Under the pieces are notes generated by a model. It did not search any database and was not told the DNA's origin. It saw only the letters and a program-made list of their open reading frames with translations. Shown here piece by piece: positions 41,503 through 48,734 of a stretch of DNA of 58,280 bases. The translations under genes and the position numbers were made by a program. The first letter of the stretch is position 1. Each line of letters begins with the position of its first letter. The stretch comes from 2-12-FULL-40-12 sp964518135 (GTDB lineage Bacteria > Patescibacteriota > Minisyncoccia > Minisyncoccales > 2-12-FULL-40-12), in the NCBI GenBank assembly GCA_964518135.1, contig CAZFEY010000002.1:1-58280 (forward strand), given 5' to 3'.

Positions 41503-42756
41503 AAGCTTTCTCAATTTCTTATGGTAGGCGATTGCAAATCTGTGGGCTTCGTCTCGTAGCTGCAAAATAAGATTAAAAATACTTCTTGATAGATTTTTCA
41601 GCAATAGTGGTTGTTTTCGTCCTTCTATAAATAATTCATTATTTCTTTTGGCCAAAGACATAATTTTGACTGTCTTGGCGATTGGAAATTGAGACCTTAC
41701 GGATATTCCGGCGTTAAGCTGGGCTTTGCCACCATCAATTAAAATTAATTCTGGAAAAGACCACTCTTCGTGATTCATTCTGCGGGTTAAAGCTTCTTTA
41801 AGCATAGCAATATCATTGGGTTTATTGTTGATCTTTATTTTAAATTTGCGATAAAGGTTTCTAACAGGCTTTCCGCCTATAAAAACCACCATTGAGCCGG
41901 TTGCCATTTTGCCTTGGATGTTGGATATATCATAGGCTTCAATGCGAGATATAGTTTTTTTAGCTTTTAATATGTTTCGTAGTGTTTTTTCAGTATCCTT
42001 CCAATGGATTTCAATATCCTCTTTTTTTTCGAATATTCTGGCATTAGCCATAATTCTTTCCAAAGACGCAATTTGGTTACGGATTTTGCTGGCTCTTTCG
42101 AACTCTTGCGTGTCTGATGTTTTTTTCATCTCTTTTTTTAGTCTCGTGAGCACCGACGAGCGCTTGCTTTGCAGCACCAAAACCAATCTTTTTAGGTTTT
42201 TTTTATATTCTTTTGGGTCGGGGTTCGGTCCAGGGCAAAGGCCCAAGTAGCACCAAGAGCAATTATTTTTGGGATGTTTTTGCGAAACGTAATAGGGGAA
42301 TACTCGCCTCAAGAGAGTCAAGGTTTTTTTTAATGCTCCAGCATCGACAAAGGGTCCGATGGTATTATGCTTTGCGTCTGGTTGATGAGCGATAAAGACT
42401 CTTGGTAATTTTTCTTTTGTTATAGTTACGTAAGAATAGTTCTTATCGTCTTTCCAAATGGTATTGTATTTTGGCTTGTATTTTTTGATTAATTCCGCCT
42501 CCAGAATCAACGCCTCTATTTCAGAATTTGTTTCAATCCAGCCGATTTTCTCTGCCTTTTCTATAAAAAAAGAATCCTTAAAATTCGCTTGATTGTAATG
42601 ATTTTTGACTCTTTCCTTTATATTTATCGCTTTACCAATATATAAAATTTCTTTGTTGTTAATGAGAGAGCCCGCCTTCGGCGAGGTAAAACAATAAATC
42701 CCAGTTGTTTGTGGTAAGGACTTAATGCGTTCTTTCTTTAAGAATCTAAAGCTCAT
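41494..42756 (-). CDS. uvrC: UvrABC system protein C, short form without HhH domain
   Basis: Excinuclease subunit of 420 aa. It has the GIY-YIG nuclease domain (TTGIYCF...ILYIGKAINIKERV), a cysteine cluster (CSWCYLGLCPGPN), a UVR motif (DTQEFERASKIRNQIASLERI) and the RNase-H-like domain (EAYDISNIQG, ELILIDGGKAQLNA, RDEAHRFAIAYHKKLR). Usual UvrC proteins continue for a linker and a tandem HhH domain (about 600 aa in total). Here the protein stops at LRKLAR, and the stop codon is supplied by a palindromic element. It makes both incisions in nucleotide excision repair. No Shine-Dalgarno. Confidence 0.93.
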   Translation of the reverse strand: MSFRFLKKERIKSLPQTTGIYCFTSPKAGSLINNKEILYIGKAINIKERVKNHYNQANFKDSFFIEKAEKIGWIETNSEIEALILEAELIKKYKPKYNTIWKDDKNYSYVTITKEKLPRVFIAHQPDAKHNTIGPFVDAGALKKTLTLLRRVFPYYVSQKHPKNNCSWCYLGLCPGPNPDPKEYKKNLKRLVLVLQSKRSSVLTRLKKEMKKTSDTQEFERASKIRNQIASLERIMANARIFEKKEDIEIHWKDTEKTLRNILKAKKTISRIEAYDISNIQGKMATGSMVVFIGGKPVRNLYRKFKIKINNKPNDIAMLKEALTRRMNHEEWSFPELILIDGGKAQLNAGISVRSQFPIAKTVKIMSLAKRNNELFIEGRKQPLLLKNLSRSIFNLILQLRDEAHRFAIAYHKKLRKLAR

Positions 42757-42798
42757 TATGGGAAATTATCATATTGTTTTAGCGTCAACAAGTAGATA

Positions 42799-42826
42799 TT
42801 GACAAATCATACATTGTTGCTAAATT
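42799..42826 (+). promoter_or_regulatory. Promoter of the 42919 gene
   Basis: TTGACA (42799-42804), 16-bp spacer, TAAATT (42821-42826) preceded by TGC as an extended -10. A GAGGAGG site at 42903-42909 precedes the ATG. Confidence 0.55.
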
Positions 42827-42918
42827 GTATTATTCGTTCTTTCAAAATTTTTGATAGTAGTTGCCTGCTATTATCAAATTCATTATAGATAATAATTCCA
42901 AAGAGGAGGTCATTTACA

Positions 42919-43338
42919 ATGACCGCACAAAAACGCCAAGTATTATTGTGGTGCTGTCCGTTTTTTGTCCTTTTCTTTCTAGTCGTGTTTGTGTCTTGGA
43001 GTGGGTGCGCTACGCCACTCAGCGTAGAAGGGCATTTGCCCTATGTCATCGCCGACGCCGATTACCCCGTATACCCAGATGGTTTCGTTATTCGAGTAGC
43101 CGTTTCACATAACGACGATGGAGTGTGTTTTCGGGTTTACGGTTCCGATAACGTTGAGGTCAATCCGGGTTTGCGCGTTGAAATTATTGGCGATATAGCA
43201 GATGAAGGTTTAAGGCTCTGGTCTTATAATTGCCTACCGGTCGATTGGAAATCCGGAGAAATTTATACCGTCAAAGTATATGACGGAGAAAATCTTCTTC
43301 GGTCGATCCGGTATCATTTTTTGGCTACGACAGAATAA
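42919..43338 (+). CDS. Predicted lipoprotein or membrane-anchored protein of unknown function
   Basis: Protein of 139 aa with a strongly hydrophobic N-terminus (about 8-27) ending in SWSGC, a lipobox-like site with an unusual Trp at -3. The exported part is beta-rich and has cysteines that might pair. No family is recognised. It has its own TTGACA promoter, a GAGGAGG ribosome binding site and a terminator, so it is an independent accessory unit. An overlapping frame starting at 42861 is rejected because it lacks a ribosome binding site. Confidence 0.72.
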   Translation: MTAQKRQVLLWCCPFFVLFFLVVFVSWSGCATPLSVEGHLPYVIADADYPVYPDGFVIRVAVSHNDDGVCFRVYGSDNVEVNPGLRVEIIGDIADEGLRLWSYNCLPVDWKSGEIYTVKVYDGENLLRSIRYHFLATTE

Positions 43339-43381
43339 AACACAGCTTTCTATTTATCAAGAGAATCAGGCAAACCTAAAT

Positions 43382-43410
43382 GGTCCTTGAATTTAACTAA
43401 GGGCTTTTTT
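43382..43410 (+). terminator. Intrinsic terminator after the 42919 gene
   Basis: GGTCCTT (43382-43388) pairs with AAGGGCT (43399-43405) with two G-U pairs, followed by six T. Confidence 0.6.
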
Positions 43411-43423
43411 GTTCCGCCACGAC

Positions 43424-43451
43424 TTGACAAATACTGTATATTTGCTATAAT
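43424..43451 (+). promoter_or_regulatory. Consensus promoter of the CPBP protease gene
   Basis: TTGACA (43424-43429), 16-bp spacer, TATAAT (43446-43451): the best promoter in the window. A GGGAGG site lies at 43537-43542. The leader is about 90 nt. Confidence 0.75.
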
Positions 43452-43549
43452 CAAAACACAGCTCATTGAAAATTCTCCAACAATAGTGAACGACTATTGT
43501 TGGTTTACGATAGATATATCAAAAATCCAAAAGAATGGGAGGAATGTAG

Positions 43550-44278
43550 ATGAAGTTTTCGTTTAGCCTAGAGGAGGAAGGAAATAAAGGGCAAGGTTGT
43601 TATGTTGTAGTAGCTCTATCTGCGTTGGTGTTTGTTCTGATCTGGGAATGGTTGTGGCCGAACGTCATTCCCTTTACGCTCGTAGAGTTTTGGAATTTGA
43701 GAGGATCGTGGGTTGATGTTTTGAAGACGTCATGGCCTATTCTATTATGGGCTGTGATTGTAAGTATTGTGACCTCTGCCTGTACGAGGAATGATCCTGA
43801 AGAGAATGATCTCGCCGAGAAAAATTTATTCGTAGGGGGCTTGATGAGTCTTTTTGCGGGCATTTTCGAAGAAATATCTTTTAGATGGTTCATCTTTTAT
43901 GGTCAAATTATTGCATATAAGGTGGCAAATTTCTTGTTTTTCGGATGGCTTGGTTTCGGCGTAGCCGAATGGCTTTATCTTCACTTAGAAGGACCAATTG
44001 TGAATTTTATAACGTTCGGCAAAATGAGTCATTTGTTGTTTAGTGATTTTGGATGGTTTGTAGGGGCAGCCATGGTGACATCTAATGGTAAATTCCGAGA
44101 TGGTCATGCATATCAGGGCTGTTTCGGCTGGCTGAATTCTTGGGTGATTGGTATGGTGCTATTTTATATCATGTTTAAACATGGCTTGTTGGCGTCTATG
44201 GTTACGCACTTCGTTTATGACATCATAATCTTTACAGTGCATTACATAGATTCTGTGATCGAACGTAGTTGCAAATGA
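43550..44278 (+). CDS. CPBP-family intramembrane metalloprotease (CAAX protease-like)
   Basis: Integral membrane protein of 242 aa. It shows the three CPBP motifs: EExxxR (FEEISFRWF, about residues 105-113), a middle FxxxH-like segment (FGKMSHLLFSDFGWF) and HxxxD (THFVYDIIIF) near the C-terminus. Bacterial CPBP proteins cleave membrane substrates or protect against bacteriocins; the substrate here is unknown. It has a near-consensus promoter, a strong ribosome binding site and a terminator, so it belongs to the accessory set. Confidence 0.8.
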   Translation: MKFSFSLEEEGNKGQGCYVVVALSALVFVLIWEWLWPNVIPFTLVEFWNLRGSWVDVLKTSWPILLWAVIVSIVTSACTRNDPEENDLAEKNLFVGGLMSLFAGIFEEISFRWFIFYGQIIAYKVANFLFFGWLGFGVAEWLYLHLEGPIVNFITFGKMSHLLFSDFGWFVGAAMVTSNGKFRDGHAYQGCFGWLNSWVIGMVLFYIMFKHGLLASMVTHFVYDIIIFTVHYIDSVIERSCK

Positions 44279-44309
44279 ATCATATTTTTTGCAATCACAC
44301 AAAGACCTG

Positions 44310-44341
44310 AAAGGCCTTGGAGTAATCCAGGGCTTTTTTAT
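44310..44341 (+). terminator. Intrinsic terminator after the CPBP gene
   Basis: AAAGGCCTTGG pairs with CCAGGGCTTTT (11 bp including G-U pairs) around a 6-nt loop, followed by TTTA. Confidence 0.75.
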
Positions 44342-44349
44342 TTTAACCC

Positions 44350-44378
44350 TTGAAATATCTTGAAGGTTCAGCTATAAT
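44350..44378 (+). promoter_or_regulatory. Promoter of uvrA
   Basis: TTGAAA (44350-44355), 17-bp spacer, TATAAT (44373-44378). The ATG at 44394 would leave a leader of about 9 nt and no Shine-Dalgarno. Confidence 0.65.
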
Positions 44379-44393
44379 AGCTAACTTTGAAAT

Positions 44394-47363
44394 ATGGTAG
44401 ATAACGTAATAAAAATCCGGGGAGCGCGCGTACATAACCTTAAAAATGTTGATTTAGATATTCCAAAAAATAAACTCGTTGTGATTACGGGGCTATCGGG
44501 TTCTGGAAAATCATCCTTAGCTTTTGATACGTTATATGCCGAAGGCCAGCGCCGCTACATTGAAAGTTTGTCGGCTTATGCGAGGCAGTTTCTGGGCGTA
44601 ATGCAGAAACCAGATGTTGATACCATAGAAGGCATTAGTCCTGCGATTTCTATTGACCAAAGAAAATCAAGTCAAAATCCAAGATCAACTGTTGGCACAA
44701 TAACGGAGATTTACGATTATCTCCGTCTTTTATTTGCTAGGGTTGGAATTCCTTATTGTCCGAATTGCGGGAACAAAGTTAGCCGTCAGACAATAGATCA
44801 AATAGCGAGGCAGGTTTTGGATTTGCAAAAGAGAACCGCCTCGCCCGTAGGGCTACGGCCGAGGGAAATTGCCATTTTAGGTCCGGTTGTGAGTGGAAAA
44901 AAAGGAGAACACCAAGGTATTCTAGAAGAAATCCAGCGAGCCGGTTTCGCAAAAGTAAGGGTAGACGGGATTATATACAGAATAGAAGAAGCACTAGACA
45001 AGCCGCTTGATAAACAAAAAAAACACAACATAGAAGTTGTGATTGACAGGTTGATATTACCTGCCCGCAATGCTTCGCATAGCGATGCAGGCGGGGAAAA
45101 AGGTCTTGATAGGTCGCGATTGGTCGATTCCTTAGAAACAGGATTAAAACTTGGAAAAGGAATAGTAATTGTGGCAAATGGCAAAGCGCAAATGGCAAAT
45201 AGTGGAGAGAACCATAAGCCATTAGCTAAGGGAGATTTGCTATTCAGCGAGTATTTTGCCTGCGAAGATTGCGCCCGCCTGCCGGACGGGCAGGGTATTT
45301 CTCTACCAGAATTAGAACCGCGTCTTTTTTCTTTCAACGCTCCATACGGAGCTTGTCCGGTTTGTCATGGGTTAGGAGAAAGATTAGAAGTTGACCCGGA
45401 ATTAGTTATTCCTAATCCTAATTTATCCATAGCCGAGGGAGCGATTTTTCCTTGGGCTCATGCCTCGCATAAAATTGGCAGACAAGGTTTTTTCTGGTGG
45501 AAACTAGAAGAGCTGGCAGAAAAAAATAATTTTTCGCTCAATACTCCAATCAAAAATTTATCTACGAAAATAATGGATATGGTTTTGCGTGGCGAGCCTA
45601 CTGGTAATTGGGAAGGGATAATTCCTTGGTTGGAAAGACGTTATCTAGAAACAGAATCTCCTTATGCCAGAGAAGAAATTAAAAAATACATGATAGAAAA
45701 GGAATGTGAAAGATGTCAGGGAAAGAGATTAAAGCCAGAAGTGCTGGCAATAAAAGTCGCAGGAGAATCTATATATGGTATTGCAACAATGAGCATCGTT
45801 AATGCCATAGATTTTTTCCAGAAAATTTCTGGCGTAAAGAATAAAGATAAAAATAACAGCAAAACCCAGCTTAATAGCACCGAATTAAAAATCGTTCAAC
45901 CAATAGCCAAAGAAATTATTAATCGCCTTCAGTTTTTAGTTGATGTTGGTTTGGGGTATTTAACGGTAGATAGGAAAGTTTCGACCCTGTCTGGCGGAGA
46001 GGAACAAAGGATTAGGTTAGCAACTCAAATTGGTTCAAAGCTTACGGGTGTTTTGTATATACTTGATGAGCCATCAATAGGATTGCACCCGAGAGACCAG
46101 GGTAGGCTAATTGGTACTTTGCAAGCGCTTCGTGATATTGGAAACACGGTTTTGGTAGTAGAACATGACACGCAAACAATCAAGGCAGCTGATTGGGTCG
46201 TTGATGTTGGCCCGGGAGCCGGAAAGCATGGAGGGCAAATTATTTTTAACGGTGCTCCAAAAAAATTGCTGAAATCAAAAACTCTGACTGGTCAGTATTT
46301 ATCCGGACGATTAGAAGTTGGCGGTGAAGGAAAAAAGAAGAGCGCGGCAAAAGAAAAATATCCAAACAAACCCCAATCAAAAAGCCTTGTTATTAAGGGT
46401 GCTAGCGAAAACAATCTAAAGAATATCGATATTAGTATCCCCTTGGGAAACTTCGTTTGCGTGACAGGCGTCTCTGGATCTGGAAAGAGCTCATTAATAA
46501 ACGATATTTTAGCAAGAGCTTTAATGAAAAAGTTTTACAACGCCAAGGAAGGACCCGGTCAGCACAAAGAAATTCTAGGAACAGAATTTATTAATAAGGC
46601 AGTTGTGGTAGATCAATCGCCGATAGGCAGAACTCCAAGATCTAATCCCGTTACTTATACGGGGTGTTTTTCATATATAAGAGATATTTTCACAAAAACC
46701 AAAGAGGCAAAAATACGAGGATTTCTTCCCGGTCGTTTTTCTTTTAATGTAAAGGGTGGAAGATGTGAGAGCTGTGAGGGTCAGGGAGAAATAAAAGTTG
46801 AAATGTATTTTTTGCCAGATATTTATCAGGAATGCCAAGAGTGTAAAGGAAAAAGATTCAACCAAGAAACTTTATCTATCGAGTACAAGGGGAAAAATAT
46901 CGCAGATATTTTGGAAATGACCATAGAAGATGCCTTGAAGTTTTTCAAAGACATCCCGGCTATTAACCAAAAATTGAAGACACTCAACGATGTTGGCTTG
47001 GGTTATGTGCAATTGGGTCAGCCGGCACCCTATTTGTCTGGTGGCGAGGCACAAAGGATAAAACTGGCGACAGAGTTAAGTAAGAGAGACACTGGTAGAA
47101 CGTTATATATATTGGACGAGCCCACAACTGGCTTGCATCCGGCAGATATAAATAGATTGTTATATGTTTTAAAAGAGCTGGTAAGAAAAGGAAATACAGT
47201 TTTGTGTATTGAGCACAATATGGATGTAGTCAAGAATTCAGATTGGATAATCGATTTGGGACCAGAAGGGGGAGAGCAAGGCGGCTTAGTTGTCGCTGAA
47301 GGTACGCCCGCAGAAGTTGTTAGAAACAAGAAAAGTTACACAGGGCAGTACTTGAAAGGGTAA
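44394..47363 (+). CDS. uvrA: Excinuclease ABC subunit A with palindromic-element insertions
   Basis: UvrA of 989 aa (about 940 is usual). It has two ABC ATPase modules: Walker A GLSGSGKS (33-40) and GVSGSGKS, and signature plus Walker B STLSGGEEQRIRLA...LYILDEPSIGLHP and YLSGGEAQRIKLA...LYILDEPTTGLHP. Zinc modules CEDC...CPVC and CESCEGQG...CQECKGKR are present. Three short palindromic DNA elements are read in frame: TASPVGLRPR (about 148-157), PARNASHSDAGG (about 223-234), and ARLPDGQ within the first zinc module between CEDC and GISLPELEPR. The stretch VANGKAQMANSGEN also looks like inserted low-complexity repeat. It recognises bulky DNA lesions. Confidence 0.97.
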   Translation: MVDNVIKIRGARVHNLKNVDLDIPKNKLVVITGLSGSGKSSLAFDTLYAEGQRRYIESLSAYARQFLGVMQKPDVDTIEGISPAISIDQRKSSQNPRSTVGTITEIYDYLRLLFARVGIPYCPNCGNKVSRQTIDQIARQVLDLQKRTASPVGLRPREIAILGPVVSGKKGEHQGILEEIQRAGFAKVRVDGIIYRIEEALDKPLDKQKKHNIEVVIDRLILPARNASHSDAGGEKGLDRSRLVDSLETGLKLGKGIVIVANGKAQMANSGENHKPLAKGDLLFSEYFACEDCARLPDGQGISLPELEPRLFSFNAPYGACPVCHGLGERLEVDPELVIPNPNLSIAEGAIFPWAHASHKIGRQGFFWWKLEELAEKNNFSLNTPIKNLSTKIMDMVLRGEPTGNWEGIIPWLERRYLETESPYAREEIKKYMIEKECERCQGKRLKPEVLAIKVAGESIYGIATMSIVNAIDFFQKISGVKNKDKNNSKTQLNSTELKIVQPIAKEIINRLQFLVDVGLGYLTVDRKVSTLSGGEEQRIRLATQIGSKLTGVLYILDEPSIGLHPRDQGRLIGTLQALRDIGNTVLVVEHDTQTIKAADWVVDVGPGAGKHGGQIIFNGAPKKLLKSKTLTGQYLSGRLEVGGEGKKKSAAKEKYPNKPQSKSLVIKGASENNLKNIDISIPLGNFVCVTGVSGSGKSSLINDILARALMKKFYNAKEGPGQHKEILGTEFINKAVVVDQSPIGRTPRSNPVTYTGCFSYIRDIFTKTKEAKIRGFLPGRFSFNVKGGRCESCEGQGEIKVEMYFLPDIYQECQECKGKRFNQETLSIEYKGKNIADILEMTIEDALKFFKDIPAINQKLKTLNDVGLGYVQLGQPAPYLSGGEAQRIKLATELSKRDTGRTLYILDEPTTGLHPADINRLLYVLKELVRKGNTVLCIEHNMDVVKNSDWIIDLGPEGGEQGGLVVAEGTPAEVVRNKKSYTGQYLKG
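44839..44864. repeat. Palindromic element 1 inside uvrA
   Basis: CCTCGCCCGTAG (44839-44850) and CTACGGCCGAGG (44853-44864) pair with a single mismatch. The element encodes SPVGLRPR in a region where UvrA is normally variable. Confidence 0.75.
45060..45096. repeat. Palindromic element 2 inside uvrA
   Basis: An imperfect palindrome with outer arms CCCGC/GCGGG and inner TCGC/GCGA around ATA. It encodes ARNASHSDAGG. Confidence 0.7.
45278..45294. repeat. Palindromic element 3 inside uvrA
   Basis: CCTGCC (45278-45283) and GGCAGG (45289-45294) around GGACG, encoding RLPDGQ. It is related to the intergenic palindrome at 1223-1244. Confidence 0.75.
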
Positions 47364-47373
47364 TTTGGGGTGG

Positions 47374-47459
47374 ACCCGGTAGTAGATTTTGGACAGCCTC
47401 GCCACTTAAAGTGGCGAGTTATTTCGCGCGCAACGCGAGTCCAAAATTCACTACCGGGT
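47374..47459 (+). repeat. MITE-like palindromic element, copy 2
   Basis: 86 bp with inverted ends CCCGGTAGTAGATTTTGGAC and GTCCAAAATTCACTACCGGG. Inside are a perfect hairpin TCGCCACTT/AAGTGGCGA (47399-47417) and TCGCG...CGCGA. It starts 11 bp after the uvrA stop codon and matches the reverse complement of 41435-41502. Confidence 0.82.
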
Positions 47460-47522
47460 GGACAATTTTTAAAATCAGTGATATAGCTAATTTAGCAAAT
47501 AAAAGAAAGGAGGTTCACCGAA

Positions 47523-47861
47523 ATGGGAACCACGAGCATCGGAAACCAGCCGGCAACACTAGCAGAAAAGGCAGTGAATACCGCCTTACATTCACTTAAA
47601 ATCCCACCTCTCTGCAAATTTTTAGGAGGAAGGGTCGTCAAAAGTATTTCGGCGCTGATAGTTGAAGGTCGTCGTGGGTTCAGGGTTACCTTTTTCAGTC
47701 CTAGTGGCCCGATGGACACTAGGTTAATCATCGTGGGTACTCGAGACCCTAAGACGCCTCCGATTTCCGAAGTTCTTTATATTCAGATAGAACAGAAGGT
47801 TGTCAAAAAGAGAGACAAGGTGCGTCGAAAGGTTATCGAGGCAATCGAGTCTTCGTTTTGA
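47523..47861 (+). CDS. Small protein of unknown function, paralogue 1
   Basis: Protein of 112 aa, soluble, alpha/beta by eye. It shares a plan with the next gene product: an N-terminal helix, then FLGGRVVKSISALIVEGRRGFRVTFFSPS, a middle acidic turn, and the basic helix KVRRKVIEAIESSF at the end. No family is recognised. AAAGGAGG at 47505-47512 precedes the ATG by 10 nt, and a terminator follows. It sits between uvrA and groES. Confidence 0.72.
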   Translation: MGTTSIGNQPATLAEKAVNTALHSLKIPPLCKFLGGRVVKSISALIVEGRRGFRVTFFSPSGPMDTRLIIVGTRDPKTPPISEVLYIQIEQKVVKKRDKVRRKVIEAIESSF

Positions 47862-47888
47862 AAACAGATCGGTAAAAGATATTGAAAT

Positions 47889-47915
47889 CCCGTTGCCATT
47901 GCGACGGGTTTTTTT
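47889..47915 (+). terminator. Intrinsic terminator after paralogue 1
   Basis: CCCGTTGC (47889-47896) and GCGACGGG (47901-47908), loop CATT, followed by seven T. Confidence 0.82.
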
Positions 47916-47958
47916 GATTCGATACGGTTTGTTCTTGCTTGCGGTAAGAGGATTGGGA

Positions 47959-47986
47959 TAGACAAATACACAGTTAATGCTATAAA
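47959..47986 (+). promoter_or_regulatory. Promoter of the paralogue 2 gene
   Basis: TAGACA (47959-47964), 16-bp spacer ending TGC, TATAAA (47981-47986). GGAGGAG at 48015-48021 is the ribosome binding site and selects the ATG at 48028. Confidence 0.6.
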
Positions 47987-48027
47987 GAAAACAGTTTTTA
48001 AGATCAAAGATATTGGAGGAGAACAAG

Positions 48028-48375
48028 ATGACGGAACGGTTATCAACTTGGAATGGCGCACTAGTTCCTCGAGCTAGTAAGCTTGTCCACGCCGCTTTGG
48101 TGGCGTGTCGAGAAAGCCGTAAAGAATTTCCTGGTGGGAGAGTCGTGGGAAAGATCGAACCTATCAAATCGATAACGGAAGATGGTACTTACCGTCTTGA
48201 TTTCAGGGTTATTTTTTCTGCGTCAGATCCTCTATCGGACGATGTCAGATTGTTGACTTTAAAACGATATGGCGTGCCATTGCCACAGGTGATTAGCGTA
48301 GGGGTTTCGGACGACGATAGCAGAAGAAAAGTTCGTAGGGTAGTGAAAGAGTTAATAGAAGCGTCGTTTAGTTGA
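48028..48375 (+). CDS. Small protein of unknown function, paralogue 2
   Basis: Protein of 115 aa with the same layout as the 47523 product: FPGGRVVGKIEPIKSITEDGTYRLDFRVIFSASDP, then a variable middle, then RKVRRVVKELIEASFS. The two also share spacing of the GGRVV strand and the terminal KVRR helix, so they are tandem paralogues with their own control signals. The frame is open from 48013, but the GGAGGAG site fixes the ATG at 48028. Function unknown. Confidence 0.75.
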   Translation: MTERLSTWNGALVPRASKLVHAALVACRESRKEFPGGRVVGKIEPIKSITEDGTYRLDFRVIFSASDPLSDDVRLLTLKRYGVPLPQVISVGVSDDDSRRKVRRVVKELIEASFS

Positions 48376-48396
48376 TAGCGTTATCGTGAAATCGGC

Positions 48397-48425
48397 CCCA
48401 TCGCAAAGCGGTGGGTTTCTTATTT
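48397..48425 (+). terminator. Intrinsic terminator after paralogue 2
   Basis: CCCATCGC (48397-48404) and GCGGTGGG (48408-48415) around AAA, followed by TTTCTTATTTT. Confidence 0.75.
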
Positions 48426-48475
48426 TCGAGCACCGAGAGAAAACATTTATTCCCCGACGGAATAGTCTTTGAGAG

Positions 48476-48503
48476 TTGACACCAAAGCCCTATTTTATTA
48501 ATA
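48476..48503 (+). promoter_or_regulatory. Promoter of groES-groEL
   Basis: TTGACA (48476-48481), 16-bp spacer, TAATAT (48498-48503). Transcription should start at about 48510, at the edge of the CIRCE-like operator. Confidence 0.7.
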
Positions 48504-48510
48504 TAGAAAA

Positions 48511-48537
48511 TTGGCACTCGATCCATTCGATTGCCAA
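48511..48537. promoter_or_regulatory. CIRCE-like operator (HrcA binding site)
   Basis: TTGGCACTC-N9-GATTGCCAA, against the CIRCE consensus TTAGCACTC-N9-GAGTGCTAA. The spacer is exactly 9 bp, and the site lies just after the groES promoter. It implies heat-shock control by an HrcA repressor encoded elsewhere. Confidence 0.85.
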
Positions 48538-48545
48538 CTCAGGAT

Positions 48546-48571
48546 CGACGCTGAGTAGAGTCGAAGCGTCG
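48546..48571. repeat. Short palindromic repeat in the groES leader
   Basis: CGACGCT (48546-48552) and AGCGTCG (48565-48571) form a 7-bp stem around GAGTAGAGTCGA. It resembles palindromic repeats scattered in many uncultured bacterial genomes. Confidence 0.6.
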
Positions 48572-48602
48572 AAGGTCACAATTTAATCATTAAAAAACGA
48601 AG

Positions 48603-48734
48603 CCCCGTTAGAAGTTTTAAGACAGAAAAAACAGGTTAGATTTTTTCTGCCACACAATAACGGGGAGACATAATTAATAGCAAGAGTCTGCTCGAAAATA
48701 ACGTAGCGTTATATAAGACAGACTTCTAACGGGG
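48603..48734 (+). promoter_or_regulatory. Conserved leader element upstream of groES (copy A)
   Basis: CCCCGTTAGAAGTT (48603-48616), hairpin CAGAAAAAA/TTTTTTCTG, a central TAACGGGGA (48658-48666), hairpin ATAACG/CGTTAT, then ACTTCTAACGGGG (48722-48734), whose last G begins the GTG start codon of groES. It has the same plan, nearly the same length (132 versus 128) and the same centre position as the ssb element at 32925-33052, while the loops differ in sequence. Confidence 0.65.

Noticed and set aside
42861..43112. Overlapping 83-aa frame at the start of the 42919 gene
   Set aside because: The GAGGAGG site and signal-peptide-like N-terminus support the 42919 frame instead.
44798..45337. Minus-strand frame of 179 aa inside uvrA
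   Set aside because: It is open only because of the GC-rich palindromic inserts; the plus strand encodes clear UvrA.
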